DNA from: RH-AL1 sp965214415
Lineage (GTDB): Bacteria; Pseudomonadota; Alphaproteobacteria; Rhizobiales; Beijerinckiaceae
DNA length: 64,000 nt
Assembly (NCBI GenBank): GCA_965214415.1
Contig: CBDCBQ010000003.1
Span: forward strand, 2,170,001 to 2,234,000
Direction: 5' to 3'
Shown: in pieces, positions 1 through 7,690 of the stretch
Layout: every line of letters starts with the position of its first letter
Numbering within the stretch: the stretch's first letter is position 1
Notes under the pieces: model-generated
The model's input: the letters and a program-made list of their open reading frames with translations, nothing else
What the model was told of the DNA's origin: nothing
Database searches by the model: none
Program-made: the position numbers and the translations under genes

Positions 1-1
1 A

Positions 2-1540
2 GGGCGTGCCGTTGTCACCTTCGGAGGGCTTCACACGCGCTTCATCGGACCGTCGGACAGTGCCTCCATCGAGACGCGCCCATGGTATGGATGGCGCGGC
101 GTTCTCTCCATCACGCTCGTGGCGCTTTCCGCGATCGTCGCATATGCCGTGCACGGCGTCGTCGCGGCCGATAATTTGAGCGATCGCGGTGAGCTCGCTC
201 TGACGAGCGGCGGCCTGCTTGTGCTGTCCTCCGCGCTTATGATCTCGATCCGGCTCGCCCGCCGTATTGCCTCGCGGCGGCGCTTCGGGATCAAAACGGC
301 GGCGCCGGTCGCGCTCGCCCTTATCGCAATCAGTTTTGTCGCCCACAGCTACGCCGACACCTGCATCGAGCTTCGCAGCCTGTTGGACGCGGGTGCGGCG
401 GACGCCACGCCGACCGTGATCGCGCTCGGACCGCGCGGCGACGATGTGCGGCTCGCCGGCGAGATCCGCGACGGCGACGGCGCGCGTCTCGCGGCGCTGC
501 TGGACGCCAATCCCGCCGTGACGCGGATTCATCTCACCAGCGACGGCGGTCTCGCCGACGAAGGCCAGGCGCTGGGCGACGTCATCGCCGCGCACCACCT
601 GACGACCTATGTCCCCGACTACTGCGTCTCCGCCTGCACGCTCGCCTTCGCCGGCGGTCGCGAGCGGCTCGTGATGCGCGACGCGCGGCTCGGCTTCCAC
701 GCGCCCTATGCGGAAGGCGTGTTCGGCCAGGTGTTTCGCGGCGACGTCAGCGGGGCGCGGGCCGTCTACGCCACCGCTGGGATCGCCCCGGATTTCATCG
801 ACAAGGCCCTCGCCGTCGCCGCCGACGACATGTGGTATCCCGAGGGCGATCTACTCATTGAAGCGCATGTCGTGACGGGCATCGTCGACCGGTCCCGCTT
901 CCCCGATTCGAACCTCGACTCCGATCCGACGCAAGCGGGCGCCCGTGCGACGGTGCTGCGCAATTTTCCGATCCTCGTCGGGCTCGACGCGGGCTCGCCC
1001 GCGGCCCTGATCGACCGGATCGCCGCCTGGTACCTCGAGGCGTATCGGCATGACTGGTCGGAGGGCCGCGTGGTGAAAGACCTGCACGCGTTGTCCGACA
1101 GCGCCATCGCGCTGGCGATCGCCGACGCGGACGATGCCGCGCTGGTCGATCTCGCCCACTATGTCGCGACCGCCATGCGCGACGCCGACCCGAAGGACTG
1201 CGTTGCGATCGGGGCACGCGGCGACCTGATCGCGGCGGCGGCCGTGCTAGGCAGCGACGATGCCGACGCCACGGCAACCGCCGCGACGTTGATCGATGCC
1301 GCGATCAAGGGAAAACATGCCGCCACCTCGGCGACGCCGCGTCGGTCGACGTTGATCGCCTTTCAAGACGCGGCGCCCGTGCCAATGACCGCCACCTGCT
1401 CCGCGCTGCGGCGCGCCTACGCGACGGCGCTCGCCCGGCCGGTCGCGGAGGCCGCGGCACTCCTGCGGCCCCGCTTCGCCGCCTGGGCGCAACGTTCAAT
1501 CGTCACGCTCGCCGCCGCGATCACCGAGCCGGAGCGCTGA
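2..1540 (+). CDS. Membrane-anchored ClpP/crotonase-like protein (5' partial)
   Basis: The reading frame is open to the first base of the window. The only early start, a GTG at 119, would cut into the first hydrophobic segment, so the true start probably lies upstream. Three hydrophobic segments (roughly bases 105-170, 200-260 and 295-350) precede a soluble domain of about 390 residues. That domain carries SDGG, CVSACTLAF and LGFHAP motifs. The same motifs in the same order (YSACTMAY, LGFHAP, AHVV) occur in the protein at 32790-34406, so the two are paralogues. The pattern resembles periplasmic ClpP-like proteins (COG3904 type), in which the Ser of the SAC motif sits where ClpP has its nucleophile. 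Protease activity is inferred, not shown. Confidence 0.75.
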   Translation, partial: GRAVVTFGGLHTRFIGPSDSASIETRPWYGWRGVLSITLVALSAIVAYAVHGVVAADNLSDRGELALTSGGLLVLSSALMISIRLARRIASRRRFGIKTAAPVALALIAISFVAHSYADTCIELRSLLDAGAADATPTVIALGPRGDDVRLAGEIRDGDGARLAALLDANPAVTRIHLTSDGGLADEGQALGDVIAAHHLTTYVPDYCVSACTLAFAGGRERLVMRDARLGFHAPYAEGVFGQVFRGDVSGARAVYATAGIAPDFIDKALAVAADDMWYPEGDLLIEAHVVTGIVDRSRFPDSNLDSDPTQAGARATVLRNFPILVGLDAGSPAALIDRIAAWYLEAYRHDWSEGRVVKDLHALSDSAIALAIADADDAALVDLAHYVATAMRDADPKDCVAIGARGDLIAAAAVLGSDDADATATAATLIDAAIKGKHAATSATPRRSTLIAFQDAAPVPMTATCSALRRAYATALARPVAEAAALLRPRFAAWAQRSIVTLAAAITEPER

Positions 1541-1558
1541 GGCTCCGGCCCTGAATTG

Positions 1559-2821
1559 TCAGGACGACGGTTTGCCCGCCTTGTCCGAGGGCGCCTCGCG
1601 CTGCTTGGCGATCTGCTGCGGCGTGATCGTGCCGGTCCGCCCGCCGAACTGGCCCTGCACGTAATTGCCGAGCGCGGCCAACTCCTCGTCGGTATAGGCG
1701 CCGGTGAAGGCGTGCATGAACATCAGCCCCTGGCTGGTATGGATCTCGCTGCCCTTGGCGAGCACCTGGATCAGGTTGGTCGCCGCCGGGTCGGACGTGC
1801 TGTGCGAGCCGGCGAGCGCCGCCCACGGCGATTGGCGTCCCGAGCCGTTCGGCAGATGGCAGCCGGCGCAGGCCTGCGCGAACAGGCGCTCGCCGAGCGG
1901 ATCGGCGGGCGCCAACGGCACGCTCGTTTTGAGCGGCGGCAACGGGCCATCGCCCTGCGCCGGCACGCCGCGCAGGAAGGTGACGATCGCGGCGATGTCG
2001 TCCTGGCGAAGCCCGCTGAGGCTGTACTCGACCGCCTCCGCCATCGGGCCCGACGCCGGGCCGTGGCCAGGCGCCTCGCCCGTCGAGAGATAGTGAGCGA
2101 TCGCACCATCGCTCCAGCCGCCGAGGCCATGCGTCGAGTCGCTCGTGAGGTTGTAGGCCCGCCAGTCGGCCTGCACCTCGCCCGAAAGCGCCTTGCTTGT
2201 CTTCAGCCCCATCATGAAGTTGCGGGACGTGTGGCACTCGCCGCAATGGCCGAGCGCGTTCACGAGATAGGCGCCCCTGTTGTAGGCGGCCGATTTGCTC
2301 TCGTCCGGGCTGAACCGGCTATCGGGATTGTTGAACAGGTTCCAGAAGACGAGACCCCAACGTTGGTTGAAGGGGAAACCGATCTCGTTCGCCGGCGGTG
2401 CCGCGTCGATCGGCTTGAGGCTCATCAGGTAGGCCTTGATGGCGAGCGCATCATCGTCGGACATCAAAGTATAGGACGTGTACGGCATCGCCGGATAGAG
2501 ATGCTTGCCGTCGCGGGCGACGCCCTTGTGCAGCATGGCGATCCACGCCGCGTCGCTGTAGCCCGCGATCCCGGTCCCGGCATCCGGCGTGATGTTCGAC
2601 GAATAGAGGACGCCGAACGGCAGCTTGAACGCGCGGCCACCGGCGAACGGCGTGCCGCCAGACACGGTATGGCAGCCGACGCAATCGGCCGCTTTCGCGA
2701 GGTAGGCGCCGCGCGCGACCAGATCCGTTTGCGGATCGGCCTTCGCATCCGACGCGATCAATGCCACCGCGAGCGCGCCGGCGGCGGCGAGCTTACGAGA
2801 AAGACTCGTCATGCCGCTCAT
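1559..2821 (-). CDS. Tri-haem cytochrome c, electron acceptor subunit of the upstream molybdenum hydroxylase
   Basis: A 420-residue exported protein with an N-terminal signal sequence (hydrophobic about residues 11-23, then SDAKA). It has three CxxCH haem c sites: CVGCH at 47-51, CGECH at 193-197 and CAGCH at 318-322. This is the architecture of alcohol/aldehyde dehydrogenase cytochrome c subunits. The start ATG overlaps the stop of the molybdopterin subunit as ATGA (2818-2821), so translation is probably coupled; a second ATG three codons in is an alternative. It likely takes electrons from the Mo/Fe-S enzyme in the periplasm and hands them to the respiratory chain. Family membership is firm; the substrate of the complex is unknown. 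Confidence 0.92.
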   Translation of the reverse strand: MSGMTSLSRKLAAAGALAVALIASDAKADPQTDLVARGAYLAKAADCVGCHTVSGGTPFAGGRAFKLPFGVLYSSNITPDAGTGIAGYSDAAWIAMLHKGVARDGKHLYPAMPYTSYTLMSDDDALAIKAYLMSLKPIDAAPPANEIGFPFNQRWGLVFWNLFNNPDSRFSPDESKSAAYNRGAYLVNALGHCGECHTSRNFMMGLKTSKALSGEVQADWRAYNLTSDSTHGLGGWSDGAIAHYLSTGEAPGHGPASGPMAEAVEYSLSGLRQDDIAAIVTFLRGVPAQGDGPLPPLKTSVPLAPADPLGERLFAQACAGCHLPNGSGRQSPWAALAGSHSTSDPAATNLIQVLAKGSEIHTSQGLMFMHAFTGAYTDEELAALGNYVQGQFGGRTGTITPQQIAKQREAPSDKAGKPSS

Positions 2822-4995
2822 GCTCCCCTCAAGCCGGACGCGAACGGCAGCGTGCGCAGCCGCTGGCCCGTCGCCGCGAAGATGGCGTTGCCCAGCGCGG
2901 GCGCCGCCGCCGCCGTACCGGTCTCGCCGACTCCGCCCGGCTTCTCCTCGTTGCGGATCTGATGCACCGCGATCTTCGGCGCCTCGTTGATCCGCATTGC
3001 ACGGTAGTCGTGGAAGTTGCTCTGGTCCACGGCGCCGCCGGTCAGCGTGATCTGGTTGTACATGGCGGTCGACAGCCCGAGGATCAGGCCGCCCTGAATC
3101 TGCGCGACGACGGTGTCGGGGTTGACGGTCAATCCGCAATCGATCGCCACCGTGGCGTGCCGCAGCAGGATTTCGCCCGGCGGCGTGACCTCGACCTCGA
3201 CGACGCAGGAGACGTAAGAGCCGAACGCGAACTGCACGCTGACGCCGCGCCCGCCCCGTGGCGGCAGCGGCGAGCCCCAGCCTGACTTCTCCGCCGCTAG
3301 ATCGAGCACCGCCAAGGCGCGCGGGTTCTTGCCGAGCAAGCCGCGGCGGAAGGCGACGGCATCCTGCTTGGCCGCCGCGGCGATCTCGTCGATGAAGCTC
3401 TCCACGACGAAGACGTTGTGGGTCGGACCGACGCCGCGCCACCAGCCGGTGTTCATGGCGGGCGACTCGTGGCGCACGTAGTCGACGAAGTTGGCCGGCA
3501 CGTCGTAGGGCGTCTCTGCCGCGCCCTCGACCGCGTCGGGATCGAGACCGTTCTTGAAGATCACCGGCGCCCAGCGCGCCGCCACCGACGAGCCCGTCAC
3601 GCGATGCGTCCAGGCGACGAGCTTGCCCTGCGCGTCGAGGCCGGCGCTGACGCGATCGTAGTAATACGGACGATAGTAATCGTGCCGCAGGTCCTCCTCG
3701 CGCGTCCAGATGATCTTTACTGGATAGGCGACCTGCTTGGCGATCTTCGCGGCGACCTCGATGTTGTCGATGTCGAGCCGCCGCCCGAAGGCGCCGCCCA
3801 TGTAGAGGTTGTTGATCGTCACCTTGTCCGGCGGCAGACCCGTCGCGTCGGCGACCGCCTTCTGCGCGCGCACCGGCACCTGCGTGCCGACCCACACCTC
3901 GGCCTTGTCCGGCTGGATGTGCAGCGTGCAGTTCAACGGCTCCATCGGCGAGTGCGACAGGAACGGCAGCTGGTAGACCGCGTCGAGCTTCACCGCCGCC
4001 TTGTCGATCACGCCGGCCGCGTCGCCCTCGTTCTTGGCGACGACGCCCTGGCTTTGCGAGGCCTTGTCGAGATCGGCGACGATGGTTTGCAGCGTGACCG
4101 TCCCGCTGGGACCGCCGCTCCACACCGGCGCCAGCGCGGCGAGCCCCTGCTTGGCGGCCCACATGTGGTCGCCGATGACCGCCACCGCCTCGTCGCCGAC
4201 GCGCACGACGTCGCGCACGCCGGGCACTTTTCGCGCCGCCGCCTCGTCCATGCTCACCAGCTTGCCGCCGACCACCGGCACGAGCGCCAGCGTGCCGATC
4301 TTCATGCCGTCGACCTTGGCATCGATGCCGAAGACCGCGGTGCCGTTGACCTTCGCCGGCGTGTCGATGCGCTTGGCGCTGGTGCCGATCAGCGTGAACG
4401 CCGAGGGCGCCTTCAGCTTCACGTCGGTGGGCACCGGCAGCTTGGCCGCGTCGCTGGCGACATCGCCGTAGCCGAGCGAGCGTCCGCTGGCATCGTGATG
4501 GATCGTCCCACGCTCGACCCGGCAGCTCGACGCATCGACGCCCCAACGGCTTGCGGCCACGCTGACGAGCATCGTCCGCGCGGTCGCTCCGGCCTGGCGG
4601 AGCCGAATCCAATCGCTGCGGACCGAGGTCGAGCCGCCGGTCGCCTGGTCGCCGAGCAGCGGGTCGACGTATTTCTTGAGATCGGGCGGAGCAGGCTGGA
4701 CGTGGATCTGGTCGAGCCCGACATCGAGCTCGTCACCGACCAGCATCGCCTGCGCGGTGTCGATTCCTTGGCCGACCTCGGTGTGCGGCGCGATGAGCGT
4801 CACCTTGCCCGTCGGGTCGATCTCGACGAAGGCGTTCGGCATGAAGGTTGTCGGCGCGGAAGGGTCCTGAGCAGCGGGGTCCTGCGCGAACGCGAGGCTT
4901 GGCAGCCGCATGCCGATCAGCAGCCCGCCGCCGGCGAGCGCGCTGGCGCGTAGGACGAAACGCCGCGATGGCGCCTGGAGAGTGGAGATAGCCAT
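2818..4995 (-). CDS. Xanthine-dehydrogenase-family molybdopterin subunit, isoquinoline 1-oxidoreductase beta-like
   Basis: A 725-residue large catalytic subunit of the IorB/aldehyde oxidoreductase type. The N-terminus has a twin-arginine signal (SRRFVLRASALAGGG then a hydrophobic stretch ending SLAFAQ), so the folded holoenzyme is exported by Tat. The C-terminal GGVGETGT motif holds the glutamate expected in the molybdenum active site; GGAFGRR and GWWRGVG are the usual cofactor-contact motifs. The ATG at 4995 was chosen because it begins the Tat signal and lies one base past the stop of the 2Fe-2S gene. The order is 2Fe-2S, Mo subunit, cytochrome c, clearly one operon. It probably hydroxylates an N-heterocycle or oxidises an aldehyde; the substrate cannot be read from the sequence. 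Confidence 0.93.
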   Translation of the reverse strand: MAISTLQAPSRRFVLRASALAGGGLLIGMRLPSLAFAQDPAAQDPSAPTTFMPNAFVEIDPTGKVTLIAPHTEVGQGIDTAQAMLVGDELDVGLDQIHVQPAPPDLKKYVDPLLGDQATGGSTSVRSDWIRLRQAGATARTMLVSVAASRWGVDASSCRVERGTIHHDASGRSLGYGDVASDAAKLPVPTDVKLKAPSAFTLIGTSAKRIDTPAKVNGTAVFGIDAKVDGMKIGTLALVPVVGGKLVSMDEAAARKVPGVRDVVRVGDEAVAVIGDHMWAAKQGLAALAPVWSGGPSGTVTLQTIVADLDKASQSQGVVAKNEGDAAGVIDKAAVKLDAVYQLPFLSHSPMEPLNCTLHIQPDKAEVWVGTQVPVRAQKAVADATGLPPDKVTINNLYMGGAFGRRLDIDNIEVAAKIAKQVAYPVKIIWTREEDLRHDYYRPYYYDRVSAGLDAQGKLVAWTHRVTGSSVAARWAPVIFKNGLDPDAVEGAAETPYDVPANFVDYVRHESPAMNTGWWRGVGPTHNVFVVESFIDEIAAAAKQDAVAFRRGLLGKNPRALAVLDLAAEKSGWGSPLPPRGGRGVSVQFAFGSYVSCVVEVEVTPPGEILLRHATVAIDCGLTVNPDTVVAQIQGGLILGLSTAMYNQITLTGGAVDQSNFHDYRAMRINEAPKIAVHQIRNEEKPGGVGETGTAAAAPALGNAIFAATGQRLRTLPFASGLRGA

Positions 4996-4996
4996 C

Positions 4997-5449
4997 TCAG
5001 ACCTCCGCGGCGGCATGAATGGCGTCGCGGATGCGGACGTAGGTGCCGCAGCGGCAGATGTTGCCGGACATCGCCTCGTCGATGTCGGCATCGGTCGGCT
5101 TCGGCGTCTTGTCGAGCAGCGCCGTCGCCGACATGATCTGGCCGGACTGGCAGTAGCCGCATTGGACCACCTCCTTGTCGAGCCAGGCCTTCTGGACCTT
5201 CGCGCCGGACGGCGTGCCGCCAACGGCCTCGATCGTCAGCACCGGCTTGTCGCCGAGGCTGCCCACGGCATAGAGGCAGGAGCGGACCGCCTCGCCCCCG
5301 ACATGCACGGTGCAGGCGCCGCATTGCGCGATGCCGCAGCCGAACTTGGTGCCGGTCAGGCCGAGCACGTCGCGCAGGACCCACAGCAGTGGCATGTCCT
5401 CCGGCACGTCGACCTGACGCGCGTCTCCGTTGACGTTCAAGGTGATCAC
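4997..5449 (-). CDS. [2Fe-2S] subunit of molybdenum hydroxylase, isoquinoline 1-oxidoreductase alpha-like
   Basis: A 150-residue protein with a plant-ferredoxin-type cluster (Cys38, Cys43, Cys46, Cys58) and a second C-terminal cluster (Cys97, Cys100, Cys132, Cys134; motifs CGYCQSGQ and CRCGTY). This is the standard small subunit of xanthine-dehydrogenase-family enzymes, at its usual length. The GTG at 5449 is taken as start because AAGGAG lies about 8 bases upstream and the product begins at the conserved first strand (ITLNVNG). It is the first gene of a three-gene operon and relays electrons from the Mo centre to the cytochrome. It has no signal of its own and is expected to ride out with the Tat-targeted partner. 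Confidence 0.93.
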   Translation of the reverse strand: MITLNVNGDARQVDVPEDMPLLWVLRDVLGLTGTKFGCGIAQCGACTVHVGGEAVRSCLYAVGSLGDKPVLTIEAVGGTPSGAKVQKAWLDKEVVQCGYCQSGQIMSATALLDKTPKPTDADIDEAMSGNICRCGTYVRIRDAIHAAAEV

Positions 5450-5697
5450 AGGTTTTGCTCCTTCGATGCGCCATATGCGCCGATGGGCCGGGCCGAATGT
5501 CGTCGGCCGATGCTGAACGCGTGCCGGCAACTGCCTGCTGCGCCACGGCAATCTAGAACCGTTTGAATCTCCCGTCGATCCCGGTGCGGCGCATGGCAGC
5601 ATCGGCGGGGAAACTCGGACGGCGTCCTGCGCGTAGGTAGGAAAAGACCCACTTCAGAAAACAGACGCGCGACCGTCCGCCTTCCCGGAGACTTTCA

Positions 5698-7263
5698 ATG
5701 CGCTCAGCCCTCAGCCGCGCCTCCGCGCTTCTCGCCGTTCTCCTCGCCGGCACTGCCCTGCCCGCGCGGGCTGCGGTACCGACCTACGGGACCGTCCATT
5801 TCGCCAACAGTTGCGCGCCTGCCGCGCAAGACGCTTTGAACCTCGCCGTCGCCAAGCTCGATTCGTTCGAGGCCGATCCGTCCGACTTTGCCGAGGTGCT
5901 GGCGCGCGACAAGCATTGCGCGCTGGCCTGGTGGGGCGCGGCGATGGCGGCACGCGGCAATCCACTCGGCGGCATGCTCGACGCCGGCGAGATCGCCAAA
6001 GGCAAGGCCTATATCGAGCACGCGCGGTCGGCCGACGCCAAGGCGTCGCCACGCGATCAGGGCCTCATCGATGCGCTCGCCGTGTATTACGGCAGCTACC
6101 CGGACAATCTGACGCGGGCGCGGGCCTACTCGGACAAGATGGACGCGCTGCACGCGGCGTATCCCGACGATCCCGACATCGCGGCCTTCGATGGTTTGGC
6201 GATCATCGAGGGCGCGGACCTCAACGACAAGACGTACGCGCGCCAGAAACGCGCTGGCGCGATCCTCGAGGCGGTGATGAAGGCGCATCCCGACAATCCG
6301 GGCGCGCCGCACTACCTCATCCACGCTTACGATTATCCGGCCTTGGCGCCGATGGCGGTGCGCGCGGCGGAGATCTATCCGACGCTCGCCACCGCCTCGA
6401 GCCACGCCCAGCACATGCCCGGCCACATCTGGAGCATGCTCGGCGAATGGGACAAGTCGATCGCCGCCAACCGGGCGTCCGAGTTCGTGGCCGACGCCTC
6501 TTCGGCGCATGATCCGATCAAGGGCGACATCGTCTTCGAGCACGCGTTCGACTTCATCGCCTACGCGCGGCTGCAGAAGGGCGAGGATCGCCACGTCGGC
6601 GCCGACCTCGCCGCGCTGCGCGGCACGAGCGACGGCATGCCGCTCGTCGACGTCGCGCGCTACGCGCTGGAACGCGGCGATTGGGCCGACGCGGCCCGGG
6701 TGCCTGTCGCCAACGACGTCTTCGACGCCGTGCTGGCGCGCTTCACCCGCGCCTATGGCGCCGCCCGCGCCGGCGACGTCGCGCAAGCCGAGACCGAAGT
6801 CGCCGCGCTGAAGGCCCTGCGCGGGCCGATCGCGCAGGCGGCCGGCGAATATTGGGCGCAGTCCGACGACATCTACGCCGATGCCGCGAAGGCTTGGGCT
6901 TTGAAGGCGCGGGGCAAGACGAGCGAGGCGCTCGCGCTCATGCGCGAGACGGCGGCGGCGGACGACGGCCACGGCAAGCACATCTACCTGGAGAACAAGC
7001 TCCTGCCGATGCGCGAGTCGCTCGCCGACCTAGAGCTGGCGACCGGCCACCCGAAGGAGGCGCTGGCCGATTACGCGCTGTCGTTAAAGCTGTCGCCGAA
7101 CCGCTATCGCTCCTACCTGGGCGCGGCGAAAGCAGCGGAGGCCGCCGGCGACAAGACCGCCGCGCACGAGTATTTCGCAAAACTCCTCGCGCTCGCCAAG
7201 GACGGCGATCATGCCCGCCCAGGCGATGCCGAGGCGAAGGCGTACGTGGCCGCGAACGGGTAG
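5698..7263 (+). CDS. Secreted tetratricopeptide-repeat protein
   Basis: A 521-residue protein with a Sec signal peptide (hydrophobic about residues 8-22, cleavage after ARA). The body is alpha-helical with TPR-like units: an N-terminal region with CALAWWG and AMAARGNPLGG, a central HYLIHAYD and HAQHMPGHIW stretch with many His, and two clear C-terminal TPRs (ALADYALSLKLSPNRYRS and following). GGAG precedes the ATG by 7 bases. It belongs to a widespread family of uncharacterised exported TPR proteins. It is divergent from the molybdenum hydroxylase operon, with about 250 bp between them. No enzymatic motif was recognised; a scaffold or binding role is only a guess. Confidence 0.85.
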   Translation: MRSALSRASALLAVLLAGTALPARAAVPTYGTVHFANSCAPAAQDALNLAVAKLDSFEADPSDFAEVLARDKHCALAWWGAAMAARGNPLGGMLDAGEIAKGKAYIEHARSADAKASPRDQGLIDALAVYYGSYPDNLTRARAYSDKMDALHAAYPDDPDIAAFDGLAIIEGADLNDKTYARQKRAGAILEAVMKAHPDNPGAPHYLIHAYDYPALAPMAVRAAEIYPTLATASSHAQHMPGHIWSMLGEWDKSIAANRASEFVADASSAHDPIKGDIVFEHAFDFIAYARLQKGEDRHVGADLAALRGTSDGMPLVDVARYALERGDWADAARVPVANDVFDAVLARFTRAYGAARAGDVAQAETEVAALKALRGPIAQAAGEYWAQSDDIYADAAKAWALKARGKTSEALALMRETAAADDGHGKHIYLENKLLPMRESLADLELATGHPKEALADYALSLKLSPNRYRSYLGAAKAAEAAGDKTAAHEYFAKLLALAKDGDHARPGDAEAKAYVAANG

Positions 7264-7690
7264 CACACGCGCCTGAATGTGTGACAGCCGTCCATATGCT
7301 GCGCACATCATCCTGCTCGGAGCCCGGATGTCTGATTTGATGACTGCGAAGCCCGCGCGAGCGATCCGGGCACGGTCGCGCCGATCGAAGCGTGCGTCGA
7401 AGGAATCATCGGGCCGGCCGAAGTGGTCACGAGCGCGTAAGGCCGGCGTGATCTCCAGTTGGAACGATTTCGATCTTCTACAGCAGCTGGCACCGGAAAC
7501 GCGGTTCGATCACTGCTGATGATCGGCAGACGCTGAGACGGCTGACGAAGCAACCCGCCGGCACCTTCACCGCCAGGAGAGACCGGCTCGTGGCGTGCGG
7601 CGCAAACAAGCGAGCACGGGTGGCCGCGACGTTGCACCAACGTAACGTTTGCGCTCCATAGGTCGAAGCTGAGCCGACCTCGGAGCGCCC
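7264..7690. other. Intergenic stretch without a supported gene
   Basis: About 430 bp between the TPR protein and the glucosidase. Short open frames exist, but none has a ribosome-binding site or recognisable product. One plus frame ending near 7440 reads like the tail of a coding sequence (…PIEACVEGIIGPAEVV) without a start, so it may be a remnant; this is weak. The stretch just before 7691 is presumably the glucosidase promoter. Confidence 0.4.

Noticed and set aside
7277..7519. Possible 80-residue gene after the TPR protein
   Set aside because: No ribosome-binding site, basic low-complexity start and no family resemblance; not supported as a gene.
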